From JAEUMY01 sp031394355 (GTDB lineage Bacteria > Pseudomonadota > Gammaproteobacteria > Burkholderiales > Usitatibacteraceae), in NCBI GenBank assembly GCA_031394355.1, contig JANNSU010000059.1:124001-188000 (forward strand): a stretch of 64,000 nt of DNA. Reading direction: 5' to 3'. The notes under the pieces are model-generated. The model had not been told where the DNA came from and ran no database searches. It was given only the letters and a program-made list of their open reading frames with translations. Below are positions 16,009-25,318 of the stretch, piece by piece; position 1 is the stretch's first letter; the number at the start of each line of letters is the position of its first letter. The position numbers and the translations under genes are program-made.

Positions 16009-17589
16009 ATGACGTTGATGAGTTTTGCCGACGGCGCAAGCGCGGAGTCTGCGCGGACCAGGCCGGATGCGCACCGCGCCTTTCCTTTGCCGCCTTGGCG
16101 GGTGCTCGTGGTGGACGACGATCCGGAGGTGCACACGATCACGCACCTTGTTCTGAAGAATTTCCACTTTGACGGCCGGGCTCTTGCCTTGCTGACTGCG
16201 CAGTCGGCTGCCGAGGCGCGTGCTGTGCTGGCGCGCGAGCAGGACATCGCGCTGGCACTGCTCGATGTGGTGATGGAAACCGACACGGCCGGCCTTGATC
16301 TGGTGCGACACATTCGCGATGACCTGGCCAATCGCGACATGCGCGTGGTGTTGCGTACCGGCCAGCCGGGCATGGCGCCGGAGGACAGCATCATCCGCCA
16401 GTACGACATCAATGATTACAAAAGCAAGACCGAGCTCACCACGACAAAGCTGCACACGCTTTTGTATTCCGCGCTCCGTGCCTATCGCGACATCTGCCTG
16501 CTCAATGTGCACCGCCAGGGGTTGGAGCGGGCCATCATGGCACTGTCCGAGGTCGCGCAAACCCGGTCTATTCCGACGTTTGCATCCGCCGTGCTTGCCC
16601 AGCTCACCCATCTGATCCGTCTGCCACAGACGGCGTTGTACTGGAACGTGGTATCCCTCTTCGCGGAGCGGCGCGACGATCCCACCTACAAGCTGCTGGC
16701 AGTATCCGGGTTGGGTGCGAGCGCCGACCTGGATGCGCTTGATGCAGATGAAGAGGGTGCGCGCGAAAGGTTGCCGCGCGATGTGGATCGCAAGCTGCAG
16801 CAGGTTTTCCGTACCAAGACCTCCATCGTGGACGGGATCGACTACATCGGCTTTTTCCGCACCCGGCTGGGTAGCGAGAACATCCTGTTTCTTGCCGACT
16901 GCGGGGAGCTGTCGCCGCTGGATGTGCGGCTTCTGGATCTGTATTGCTCCAACGTGGCTGTGGCCTACGAAAATCTCCTGCTGCATGAGGAGATCGAGGA
17001 GTCGCAACAAGAGCTGATCTTCGTTCTGGGTGAGGCCGTGGAAATGCGCTCCAAGGAGACCGGCGGGCACGTCAAGCGCGTGGCCGCATCGGCCGCGATG
17101 CTGGCGGCAGATTATGGGCTGCCCGAGTCGGACGTCGAGCTGATCCGCCACGCTGCACCACTCCACGACGTGGGCAAGGTTGGCATCCCGGACCTTATCC
17201 TGAACAAGCCTGGCAAGCACACCGAGGCAGAGTGGGAGATCATGCGCGGCCATGCACGGCTGGGCTACGAGATTCTGGCGAAGTCGGACAAGCGCATCCT
17301 GAAGCTGGGTGCAGAGATCGCGTTGCAGCACCATGAGAAATGGGACGGCACGGGCTATCCCGCTGGTCTCAAGGGGGAGGCGATTCATGTCGCCGCCCGG
17401 ATCACCGCGCTGGTCGATGTCTTCGACGCGCTCGGTAGCGAGCGCTGCTATAAACAGGCGTGGGATGTCGAGCGTGTCATCGCGCATGTGAGTGGTCAAA
17501 GCGGGCAGCATTTCGAGCCACGCCTTGTGGCGATGTTGCTGGCGCGCCTGCCGGACTATCTCGCGCTTCGCGAAAAGTTTCCGGACTGA
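16009..17589 (+). CDS. Response regulator with DUF3369 and HD-GYP domains
   Basis: Protein of 526 aa. A receiver domain (about 29-155) has the acidic pocket VDDDPE, phospho-acceptor D86 (LLDVVME) and a Lys near 138. A DUF3369 region, GAF-like, covers about 160-330. An HD-GYP domain (about 335-526) has H386-D387, HHE at 441-443 and GTGYPAGL (447-454), all intact, so it should hydrolyse cyclic di-GMP. The kinase gene begins 2 bases after its stop, forming a two-gene signalling operon. The start ATG has a weak ribosome site; ATG four codons later is possible. Confidence 0.9.
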   Translation: MTLMSFADGASAESARTRPDAHRAFPLPPWRVLVVDDDPEVHTITHLVLKNFHFDGRALALLTAQSAAEARAVLAREQDIALALLDVVMETDTAGLDLVRHIRDDLANRDMRVVLRTGQPGMAPEDSIIRQYDINDYKSKTELTTTKLHTLLYSALRAYRDICLLNVHRQGLERAIMALSEVAQTRSIPTFASAVLAQLTHLIRLPQTALYWNVVSLFAERRDDPTYKLLAVSGLGASADLDALDADEEGARERLPRDVDRKLQQVFRTKTSIVDGIDYIGFFRTRLGSENILFLADCGELSPLDVRLLDLYCSNVAVAYENLLLHEEIEESQQELIFVLGEAVEMRSKETGGHVKRVAASAAMLAADYGLPESDVELIRHAAPLHDVGKVGIPDLILNKPGKHTEAEWEIMRGHARLGYEILAKSDKRILKLGAEIALQHHEKWDGTGYPAGLKGEAIHVAARITALVDVFDALGSERCYKQAWDVERVIAHVSGQSGQHFEPRLVAMLLARLPDYLALREKFPD

Positions 17590-17591
17590 TC

Positions 17592-19106
17592 ATGTTGCCC
17601 AAAGGGGACTCGACTTCGCGTGAGAGCCGCGCGGAGATCCTGTTTGAGCTCTCCAAGTCTGCATACATTGATTCCGGCTACTTCGAGATTGCCGCGGAGA
17701 ATGTGGCGCTGGCTGCCGCACAGGGTCTTGGCATCGCGCGGGCCAGTGTGTGGCTCACGTCACCCGACCTTGCGACGATTCGCTGCGCAGGCCTGGTGGA
17801 GGACGGTCGGATTCTTTCGGTCGAGGGTGCCGCACTGAAGCGGGACGACTTCCCGCTCTACTTTGGTGCGATGCTGGCCGATCGAGTCATCGCGGCGGAG
17901 GATGTTGCGGAGCATCCCGACATGTTGGAGCTGGTGGAGCCCTACGCCCGGCCGCTGGGTATCGTGGCCATGCTGGATGTGCCGTTTCGGTTTGAAGGAC
18001 GTGTGGCGGGATTGATTTGCTGCGAGCATCGCGAGCGTCGCAGTTGGCCGGAAGCGGAGCAGCACTTCGTGGTGGCGCTGACTGAAATCGCCGGGCGGGC
18101 GTTGGGCGCCGAGGCGCGCCAACGGGCCGAGGATGCCCTCAAGGTGGCGAAGACCGGTATCGAGGCGCAGGTAGCGGAGCGCACCATTGCATTGCGAGCC
18201 GCGCTGGGCCAGCTGCAGCAGGCGCAGAATCAATTGATCCAGGTTGAAAAAATGGCCGCCCTGGGCGCGCTGGTCGCCGGGGTCGCGCACGAGATCAATA
18301 CGCCGCTTGGTGTCAGCGTCACGGCGGCGAGCCACCTCAAGGACGCCGTGTGCAATCTGCGCAGCGCATCCGATGCGGGCAGCCTCACGCGCGACGCTTT
18401 TGTCCAGTTTCTCGACTCAACAGACGACGCGGCCAGCATCTTGCTCCGAAACCTGGAGCGTGCAGCGGATCTGGTGCAGAGTTTCAAGCGGGTGGCGGTG
18501 AACCAGTCGGACGAGGCCGTCGACAACTACGACTTGCGCCGTGCCTTGCAGGATCTGCTGCACAGCCTCAGCCCCGTCTGCAAGCGCCAGGGTGTGGCGT
18601 GCGAGTTGCATTGCCCGGACGACATCGTGATGCGCGGCTATGTGGGTGCGCTGGATCAGGTCATCACCAATCTGATTGTGAATGCGCTGCGCCATGGATT
18701 CGAGGAATCGTCCGTACCGGGCGAGGCCCGAATCGTGGTTGCAGCCAGTAATGTGGATCAACAGGCACGCATTTCCGTAGCGGACAACGGCAGGGGTATC
18801 GATCCGGCATTGCTGCCGCGGGTGTTTGATCCCTTTGTCACGACCAAGCGCGATCAGGGTGGCAGTGGGCTCGGGCTTCACATCGTGCTCAATCTGGTGC
18901 ACTACCGCATGAAGGGCCGGGTAGAGGTGGAGAGCACGCCGGACCTTGGCACCACATTCATCATCACGGTGCCGCAGAACCCGGAGGAAAGTCCAAGCAC
19001 GCAGGCGCACACCAGCCACGAGCCCGCCAGCATGTATTCAGCAGCCCTGGCAGAGCGCGGCCGCCGCCAAGCCAACCAGAAGCGTACGCGCGCCAAAAAA
19101 GCCTGA
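17592..19106 (+). CDS. GAF-domain sensor histidine kinase
   Basis: Soluble histidine kinase of 504 aa. An N-terminal GAF domain (about 15-170) is followed by a coiled coil (about 175-220), an H-box with H233 (VAHEINTPLG) and an ATPase domain with DNGRGIDP and GGSGLGLHI. There are no membrane segments, so the signal is probably internal. It follows the HD-GYP regulator gene after 2 bases and is very likely its cognate kinase, so the pair would adjust cyclic di-GMP. The start was set at 17592; the upstream extension lies inside the previous gene. The C-terminal tail is basic (KKRTRAKKA-like). Confidence 0.9.
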   Translation: MLPKGDSTSRESRAEILFELSKSAYIDSGYFEIAAENVALAAAQGLGIARASVWLTSPDLATIRCAGLVEDGRILSVEGAALKRDDFPLYFGAMLADRVIAAEDVAEHPDMLELVEPYARPLGIVAMLDVPFRFEGRVAGLICCEHRERRSWPEAEQHFVVALTEIAGRALGAEARQRAEDALKVAKTGIEAQVAERTIALRAALGQLQQAQNQLIQVEKMAALGALVAGVAHEINTPLGVSVTAASHLKDAVCNLRSASDAGSLTRDAFVQFLDSTDDAASILLRNLERAADLVQSFKRVAVNQSDEAVDNYDLRRALQDLLHSLSPVCKRQGVACELHCPDDIVMRGYVGALDQVITNLIVNALRHGFEESSVPGEARIVVAASNVDQQARISVADNGRGIDPALLPRVFDPFVTTKRDQGGSGLGLHIVLNLVHYRMKGRVEVESTPDLGTTFIITVPQNPEESPSTQAHTSHEPASMYSAALAERGRRQANQKRTRAKKA

Positions 19107-19200
19107 GCCGGTGCAAGGCAGAAGAGTTTGGCTGCGATAGTGACGGCCTGCTGCCGACCGTATAGAAGCCAGGTTGCCTGGGTCCTGCCAGTGCATACTT

Positions 19201-20739
19201 CTACGGCTGCCGCCTTGCATCCAGGTCCAGGAACAGGCTCCGCAGATGCAGTACCGGCGCATCAAGGCTGCCTGAGAAGCCGACCTGTGCATCCAGGCCG
19301 GGCAGATAGAAGAGTGTGGGGCTGATCTTGAAGAGGTCGTAGACCAGCCCGCCATCCCGTTGCAGCGTGAGGCGCTTGCCGTCTGCCGTCAGGGCGACTT
19401 GGATGTTCATGCTGTGTGGCGCGGCAAGGTAGGTGCCGACCAGGCGGGGGCGCGTCGGTGCAGAGACTTCAATGTAGGCGTGCGAGTCACTCACCGATGC
19501 GATGGGCGGCGCGTGCGGCAGCGGTAGCCGTAGCGAAAACCAATGGAACATGGCCATGGCGCCCAACAGCTTGCGGTCCAGTACCGGCGTGTCCGCTCCC
19601 TGAAAGCTGCTGTTGCTGAGGTAGACAATGGTGTCGCCCGTGGCACGGTCCCAATAGGCCAGGCTGTAGAAGCCATTCAGGCTACCGGTGTAGTAGCAGC
19701 GCGGTGCGTTGGCCAGCCCGGCAGGCGCTTCAGCGCAGTACCAGTTGCCGGCGCGTATGCCGCTCTGTTTGCCGTCGATCTGCACTGGCCGTGCCGCGAC
19801 ATCGAACACGGCGGCCGGGAGTCCCGTGCCAGTCGCGAAGGCCGACACCCAGCGATGCAGATCGCGCGCGGTGAAGTAGAGATTGGACGCGCCGATGAAT
19901 CCTTCGCCATCGAACACATCGTTCAGCTCGCTTGCGCGCGGCGGGGCGTGATACGCGAGCGTGCGCACGCCGGGCCAGTCGGCGAATCGTGCGGGGCGGG
20001 CGAAGCTGGCCTTCATGCCGAGGGGATCAAAGAATCGATTCTTGAAAAACTCCGCTATCGGCTGCCCGCTCGCACGCTCGACGATGAGCCCCGCCAGATC
20101 GAAGCCGACATTGCCGTAGACGAAGCGCGTGCCGGGCGTGAAGGCGGGCTTGAAATTCTGTTTCGCAAGCACGGCAAGCAGGTCGGCGGATTGGCGCACG
20201 CTGCCCTTCGGAAAGTGCGGATCGAACCAGTCGTAATCGGGGAGGCCGTTGCTGTGGGTGATGAGGTGACGCAGCGTGGTGGCAGCGTCCGGATAGTCGG
20301 GCAGCCAGCGTTGCACCGGGTCATCGAGACTCAGCTTGCCTTCGGCCACGAGCAGATGCACGGCTGCTGCGGTGAAGGTCTTGGCCAGCGATGCGCCGTC
20401 TGCAGCGGTGTCCGGTGTGAAGGGAAGTTTGCGCTCCTGGTGCGCAAGACCCATGCCGCGTTCATCGATGACGCGGCCATTTCGGCCGAGGATGAGTGCG
20501 CCGGAGAACTTGTCGGCCTTGACGAGCGGCTTCAGCGCCTCATTGACCTGCATCTTGATCATCGGGTCCGCAAATCCCGGACTGCGAAGCAACTCCAGGT
20601 GCTGGGCAAAACTGACGGGACGTTGCGGGCTGGCAGGAGTGCGCGATTCGGCGGCAGTGCTGTCGCGCACGGGCGTGCTGGCGCAACCGCCCAGCGCAAT
20701 CGCCAGCGTCAACAGCATCATGGTCAAACCATGGCGCAC
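19201..20739 (-). CDS. Beta-lactamase-family serine hydrolase, lipoprotein
   Basis: Protein of about 512 aa. A lipoprotein signal with LGGC is followed by a class C beta-lactamase-like domain: SxxK as ASLAKT, and YGN as the Tyr-x-Asn motif in RFVYGNVGFD. The C-terminus (about 150 residues) has an extra beta-rich domain. Such proteins include esterases, D-aminopeptidases and penicillin-binding-type enzymes; I cannot tell which. The start is ambiguous: GTG at 20739 has GAGG 8 bases upstream, ATG at 20721 is an alternative, and the longest frame would overlap the next gene. It follows the diguanylate cyclase on the same strand. Confidence 0.85.
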   Translation of the reverse strand: MRHGLTMMLLTLAIALGGCASTPVRDSTAAESRTPASPQRPVSFAQHLELLRSPGFADPMIKMQVNEALKPLVKADKFSGALILGRNGRVIDERGMGLAHQERKLPFTPDTAADGASLAKTFTAAAVHLLVAEGKLSLDDPVQRWLPDYPDAATTLRHLITHSNGLPDYDWFDPHFPKGSVRQSADLLAVLAKQNFKPAFTPGTRFVYGNVGFDLAGLIVERASGQPIAEFFKNRFFDPLGMKASFARPARFADWPGVRTLAYHAPPRASELNDVFDGEGFIGASNLYFTARDLHRWVSAFATGTGLPAAVFDVAARPVQIDGKQSGIRAGNWYCAEAPAGLANAPRCYYTGSLNGFYSLAYWDRATGDTIVYLSNSSFQGADTPVLDRKLLGAMAMFHWFSLRLPLPHAPPIASVSDSHAYIEVSAPTRPRLVGTYLAAPHSMNIQVALTADGKRLTLQRDGGLVYDLFKISPTLFYLPGLDAQVGFSGSLDAPVLHLRSLFLDLDARRQP

Positions 20740-20749
20740 TGCCGCCGCC

Positions 20750-22621
20750 TCAACGCGCAAAAAGTCGCAGCGTGTCATCGGCAACGATGCGCTGGCGCCC
20801 GGCATTCTTGGCGCGATAAAGCCGCTCGTCGGCGCGGCGCATCAGCTGCTCCAGCTCGATGCCGTCTTCCGGATAAATCGCCACGCCAGCGGTGAAAGTG
20901 ATGCCCCGTAGCGATGCACCGTCGAGGACAAACTCCATGTCGCGGACGCGCCGCTGCAGATCGTCGAGACGCTTCTCCGCTGCAGCGGGGCCGCAGCCGA
21001 TGATGGCGGCCAGAAATTCTTCGCCGCCATAGCGGCCAATGATGTCGGAGCCGCGCAGCAGATCCTGTGCCGCATCGGCAAAGCCCTTGAGCACGGTGTC
21101 GCCCATGGCGTGGCCGAAGTCATCGTTGACGCGCTTGAACCTGTCGAGATCGATAAAGGCGATGGCGACCGGCGTGGCACTTTGCTGTGCCAGTCGAATG
21201 AGGCTGGGCAGGGCTTCATCGATGTAGCGGCGATTGAAGAGACCCGTCAAGGTATCGTGCGTGGCCTCGTCGCGGAACCGCTCGGCCTCCTGCATGCTGC
21301 GCTCGATGGCGAGGGCGAGCTGCGTGTTGGAGCTTTGCAAGTCGCGGCGCTCGCGCGCTTCCTCCGCAAGTTGCGCGCGCACACGACTGATCTCGTGCCG
21401 CACCTGCATCGAGAACTGGCGCACCCGGTTCAGCACGGTCACATTGGCGAGGTATTCTTGCGAAGAACGCAACTGGGCACGGTAGGCGTCCTCGAATCGC
21501 CCGGTCGCAGCCAGTGCAGCGGCGAGCTCCTCATGGACCAGCGCGCGGTCAGAGAAGCGCAGTGCCGACACATCGGGCAGCACTGCCACCGCTGACTCGA
21601 AGTCGGCCACCGCCGCGCCCATCTGCCCGCGTCGACTGGCGATCATCGCGCGAAGGAAATATATTTTGGCCTTATCAAGCAGCGAGGGAGTGTCGCTGCA
21701 AAGTTGCAGGGCGAGTGCCAGCTGAGCGTCGGCATCCTCGAGACGCGATTGCTGTACGTAAAGCTCGGCAGCGGTGAAGTGTGCGAACTGCTGGCCGCCG
21801 ATCAGGCCCGGTGGCTGATTCAGTACCCAGACGATGCTTTCCTCCGCCTCGGCAAGCCTGCCGAGCCGCCGGAGCACGATGGAGAGATTTGCCCGAACCG
21901 CCTTTTGCAGCATGGGACTGCCGAGTTGCTCGGCGATGAGCTCGGCCCGCTCGAGGATGGTTGCGGACTCATCCGGATCGCGTACCGCCATCAGCGCCAC
22001 GCCGAGTGGCAGTGCCATGCTGGCCTGCTGCGGGGCGAGACTGAGCTGCTGAGACATGTGCAGCCCGGCGTAGCCGAAGCGAAGCCCTTCAGCGAGATTG
22101 CCGCAGTACACGTAGCTGGTGGCCAAGCCGAACAACGGATAGAAGTTGTCTGCATCCAGCTGGTTCACATCAAAGCGGCCAATCAGTGCTTCAAAGGAGG
22201 CCAGCGCCTCGGGCCACTCACCCTGCTTGAAATAAATCGCGGCGTCCCGCAGGGACGCGAGCCGGATGCCACGTTCGTCGCCCAGCGCCTGCATGAGCCT
22301 CGCGGCCTCGTTGAAATCGCTCTCCAACGCCGAAACATCAGCACCGATCCAGCGCCAGCGGGCGAGCGCCATGCAAAGCTGGGACCACGCTACGACGAAG
22401 GCCTGATTCGCCACCTCGGCGCGGATGCGTGCCTGCTCTGCCAGCCGGAATGACTCCTCGGGCTGCGAGAGGTGCAGATCCCACGCCTGACTGAGGAGGG
22501 AGGCGGGCGCCTCCGGGTCATCGGGTCGGTGGGGGACGGGGTTGCTGGAGGAGGCGAGCATGAGTCCGGCGATTATGACTGCGCTGCGCCGGGAAGGGAA
22601 CCCGGTCGGCCATTGACGCAC
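20750..22621 (-). CDS. Diguanylate cyclase with TPR-like sensor region
   Basis: Protein of 623 aa. The first about 380 residues are helical and TPR-like (pairs of YF/AL helices), without obvious membrane helices beyond a weak hydrophobic start. A coiled coil (about 395-445) leads to a GGDEF domain with active-site GGEEF (532-536). The upstream RGSD at -9 is the product-inhibition (I-site) motif, so activity should be feedback-controlled. It would make cyclic di-GMP, opposing the HD-GYP protein 3 kb away. The start is a GTG 12 bp after the thiolase stop; ATG at 22561 is an alternative. Confidence 0.88.
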   Translation of the reverse strand: MRQWPTGFPSRRSAVIIAGLMLASSSNPVPHRPDDPEAPASLLSQAWDLHLSQPEESFRLAEQARIRAEVANQAFVVAWSQLCMALARWRWIGADVSALESDFNEAARLMQALGDERGIRLASLRDAAIYFKQGEWPEALASFEALIGRFDVNQLDADNFYPLFGLATSYVYCGNLAEGLRFGYAGLHMSQQLSLAPQQASMALPLGVALMAVRDPDESATILERAELIAEQLGSPMLQKAVRANLSIVLRRLGRLAEAEESIVWVLNQPPGLIGGQQFAHFTAAELYVQQSRLEDADAQLALALQLCSDTPSLLDKAKIYFLRAMIASRRGQMGAAVADFESAVAVLPDVSALRFSDRALVHEELAAALAATGRFEDAYRAQLRSSQEYLANVTVLNRVRQFSMQVRHEISRVRAQLAEEARERRDLQSSNTQLALAIERSMQEAERFRDEATHDTLTGLFNRRYIDEALPSLIRLAQQSATPVAIAFIDLDRFKRVNDDFGHAMGDTVLKGFADAAQDLLRGSDIIGRYGGEEFLAAIIGCGPAAAEKRLDDLQRRVRDMEFVLDGASLRGITFTAGVAIYPEDGIELEQLMRRADERLYRAKNAGRQRIVADDTLRLFAR

Positions 22622-22633
22622 ATCACATTTTGC

Positions 22634-23893
22634 TCAGGATTGCAGCAGCGCGACCGTCCCCAGCCCGCCATCGGCACATATGCTCACGATGGCATGTTTG
22701 CCTGGCCCCATCGCGGCCAGCTCCTTCGCCGCCTGCGAGAGGATGCGCGCACCCGTCGCGCCGAAAGGATGGCCGATGGCCACACTGCCGCCGTTGGGAT
22801 TGAGGCGATCCCACGGGAATTTGCCGAGGTCGTGGTTCACCCCCGCTTTTTCGCGCAGGAAAGCATCGTTCTCCAGCGCCGCGACATTGCACAACACCTG
22901 GGCGGCGAAGGCTTCATGGATTTCCCAGAGGTCGATGCCATCCAGCCGCAGGTTGTTGCGTGCCAGCAGGCGCGGGATGGCATAGGCCGGGGCCATGAGC
23001 AGGCCTTCGGTGAAGATGTCGACGCCGGCGATTTCGTAGTCGATGAGCTTGACGGTGCTGCGAATATTCGCATTGCCCGTGACGCGCTTCATCCCGGTTT
23101 CGCTCGCCACCCAGATGGCGGCGGCGCCGTCGGTTAGCGGCGATGCGTTGCCGGCGGTGATGCTGCCGCCACCCGAGCGGTCGAATGCAGGCTTCAGTGT
23201 GGCAAGCTTTTCCAGCGACGAATCAGCGCGGGGGATGCCATCCTTCGCGGTGTTGTTCACCGTCATGACGAGATCATCAAAGAAGCGGGAAGTCATGGCG
23301 TTCACGGCATGCGTGTGGCTGTCATATGCAAGTGTGTCCTGCGCCTCACGCGAAATCTTCCACGTCTTCGCCATCTCCTCGCAATGCTCACCCATGCTCT
23401 TGCCCGTCACGCGGTTCTTCACGCTGGGAATGTCCAGGCCCAGCGTGATGCCCGTCAGCGCATCCAGCCGCGCTCCGAAACTCTTCGCCTGCATGACCGC
23501 GCGCAGCCAGTCGCTCATGCCCTGCGTGAGGCCGATCTGAACCCGGCTCATGGCCTCCACGCCGCCGACCATCGCGAGCTGTACGTTCTGGTTCAGCATG
23601 CCCGCCGCCTCGAAGACACCGACCATCGAGGTCGAGCACGCCTGAACCGTGGAGAACGCCGGGGTCGCCGGATCCAGCTTTGCATCCAACATGACCTCGC
23701 GGGCAAGGTTGCTCCAGCGGAGCGACGGGATGACCGTGCCCCAGATCAGCAGGTCCGCGCGGTCCACCTGTTTCGCCATCGCTTGTGCAACCGGGATGGA
23801 CATCTGGATGGCATCCAGTGATTTCAGCGGGCCATCGACCTTGCAGAACGGGGTACGGAGGCCGGGGATGAGGTATGTGGGTTGCTTTGGCAT
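22634..23893 (-). CDS. Acetyl-CoA acyltransferase (thiolase)
   Basis: Thiolase of 419 aa. It has the acyl-accepting C86 (VQACSTSM), NPNGGSVAIGHPFGATGAR with the catalytic His, and the C-terminal SICADGGLG with the second Cys. It acts in fatty-acid beta-oxidation or acetoacetyl-CoA chemistry; it resembles the FadI-type degradative branch more than PhbA, but no beta-oxidation partner lies next to it. The ATG at 23893 is preceded by AGGA, which sits directly after an iterated palindrome, so the palindrome is in the leader. One internal codon run (ANIRS) is read from another palindrome. Confidence 0.92.
   Translation of the reverse strand: MPKQPTYLIPGLRTPFCKVDGPLKSLDAIQMSIPVAQAMAKQVDRADLLIWGTVIPSLRWSNLAREVMLDAKLDPATPAFSTVQACSTSMVGVFEAAGMLNQNVQLAMVGGVEAMSRVQIGLTQGMSDWLRAVMQAKSFGARLDALTGITLGLDIPSVKNRVTGKSMGEHCEEMAKTWKISREAQDTLAYDSHTHAVNAMTSRFFDDLVMTVNNTAKDGIPRADSSLEKLATLKPAFDRSGGGSITAGNASPLTDGAAAIWVASETGMKRVTGNANIRSTVKLIDYEIAGVDIFTEGLLMAPAYAIPRLLARNNLRLDGIDLWEIHEAFAAQVLCNVAALENDAFLREKAGVNHDLGKFPWDRLNPNGGSVAIGHPFGATGARILSQAAKELAAMGPGKHAIVSICADGGLGTVALLQS
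23060..23071. repeat. Iterated palindrome copy 11 (exact, 14-bp form)
   Basis: Exact with T/A flanks. Inside the thiolase gene, read as A-N-I-R. Confidence 0.92.
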
Positions 23894-23905
23894 GGCGTGG
23901 TCCTT

Positions 23906-23917
23906 GCGAATATTCGC
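23906..23917. repeat. Iterated palindrome copy 12 (exact, 14-bp form)
   Basis: Exact with T/A flanks. In the 48-bp gap between ubiA and the thiolase gene, ending next to the thiolase ribosome site. Confidence 0.92.
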
Positions 23918-23941
23918 AGTTTGCAAGTCGGGAGAGAAGAT

Positions 23942-24808
23942 TCAACGCAGCGCGTAGTCGGCCACAATACCCGCAAAAATAGCACCACCCACCCAGTTGT
24001 TGTGCAGGAACGCCTTGAAGCAGCCTTCGCGCGATCGGTCCCGGATCATGAAGAAGTGGCTTGCCACGATGCCGGTGGCGGTGGCGATCCCGAGAAAGTA
24101 CGGCCAGCCCAAGCCCAGCATGAGCCCGGCAAAGCTCAGCACTTTCAGCGCCAGCGCATAGCAGGCCATGACCATCAGCACATCGTAGCGGCCGAACAGC
24201 AGTGCCGTGGTCTTGATGCCGATTTTCATGTCGTCGTCGCGGTCCACCATGGCGTACTCGGTGTCGTAGGCCAGCGTCCAGAACACGTTGGCCGCCATCA
24301 ATACCCAAGCGATCATCGGCACCTGGTTCTGCACGGCCGCGAACGCCATCGGGATGCCGAAGCCGAACGCAATGCCGAGCACTGCCTGCGGCATGGCGAA
24401 GAACCGCTTGGTGAACGGATAGCTCGCGGCCAGGAATGCGGCGACGAAGGAAAGCTGAACCGTGAGCGTATTGGTGAAGGCCGCGGTCATGACAAAGGCG
24501 GCGAGTGCCAGCACAATGGCGACCCACACGGCTTCCTTCGGCTGAATGCGCCCCGCTGCCAGCGGGCGCTCTGCTGTGCGTTTCACCGCACCGTCGAAAT
24601 CGCGGTCGGCGTAGTCATTGATGGCACAGCCTGCGGAGCGCATCAGCACCGTGCCCAGGATGAACACAAAGAGCAGCGTCAAAGATGGCTTGCCGTCGCT
24701 CGCGATCCACAGCCCCCACAACGTTGGCCACAGCAGCAGCAGGATGCCGATGGGCTTGTTGAGGCGGACCAGCAGCGAATATTCGCGAAGGCGTTGGGTG
24801 AGGGTCAT
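23942..24808 (-). CDS. ubiA: 4-hydroxybenzoate polyprenyltransferase
   Basis: Integral membrane prenyltransferase of 288 aa. It has two Asp-rich motifs, NDYADRDFD (N-terminal half) and the DTEYAMVDRDDD segment (C-terminal half), that bind the magnesium-diphosphate, and about eight membrane helices. It attaches the polyprenyl tail to 4-hydroxybenzoate in ubiquinone synthesis. The start MTLTQRLREYS at 24808 gives the usual length. Its biochemical partner ubiC lies 1 kb upstream but is separated by a gene on the other strand. Codons EYS come from an iterated palindrome. Confidence 0.95.
   Translation of the reverse strand: MTLTQRLREYSLLVRLNKPIGILLLLWPTLWGLWIASDGKPSLTLLFVFILGTVLMRSAGCAINDYADRDFDGAVKRTAERPLAAGRIQPKEAVWVAIVLALAAFVMTAAFTNTLTVQLSFVAAFLAASYPFTKRFFAMPQAVLGIAFGFGIPMAFAAVQNQVPMIAWVLMAANVFWTLAYDTEYAMVDRDDDMKIGIKTTALLFGRYDVLMVMACYALALKVLSFAGLMLGLGWPYFLGIATATGIVASHFFMIRDRSREGCFKAFLHNNWVGGAIFAGIVADYALR
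24775..24786. repeat. Iterated palindrome copy 13 (exact)
   Basis: Exact. Near the 5' end of ubiA, read as R-E-Y-S. Confidence 0.92.
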
Positions 24809-24865
24809 AGGTATATTCTCGCCCAATCATCGTCTTCTTGACTGATCTGGCTAAGGGGAACTGCA

Positions 24866-25318
24866 ATGCCCGACTTTCGAAATACCCGAACTCAGTGGTT
24901 CATTTCAATTGTGGTTGCCGTCGCAGCGCTACCCGCAACCTCCTATGCTGCGCCTACATGTTCAGCACAAGAACAGCGCGACGCGCTTTCAGCTGCCGGT
25001 ATGCAACGAGACTGGCAGTCGCTTCATGGGGCATTTCGCAAATGGCGTCATTGCGACGACGGGGCCATTGCGGCAGGGTTCAGCGAGAGCGTTGCCCGCA
25101 CACTGCTCGACAGGCCAGGACAACTTAAGAGCTTGGACACTTTGACAAAGAGTGACCCCGGTTTCTTTCAATTCATCTGTCGGCACATAGATCTGAGCCT
25201 CGATCAGCAAGACTTGCAGAAGCTCAGGGAAAAGAAGATTCCAGACTGCGGCGCAGAGAATGCACAACTTTGCGAACAGATAGGACGTTGCGCGAATTCG
25301 GTGTCCAACCGACCTTAG
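24866..25318 (+). CDS. Small secreted protein of unknown function
   Basis: Protein of 150 aa with a Sec signal peptide (about 1-29, cut after SYAA), so probably periplasmic. The mature part has six cysteines (PTCSAQ, RHCDD, FICRH, PDCG, QLCEQ, GRCAN), suggesting disulphides. GGGGAA precedes the ATG. It sits between ubiA and ubiC on the opposite strand, overlapping the end of ubiC by 4 bp tail to tail. No family recognised. Confidence 0.7.
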   Translation: MPDFRNTRTQWFISIVVAVAALPATSYAAPTCSAQEQRDALSAAGMQRDWQSLHGAFRKWRHCDDGAIAAGFSESVARTLLDRPGQLKSLDTLTKSDPGFFQFICRHIDLSLDQQDLQKLREKKIPDCGAENAQLCEQIGRCANSVSNRP

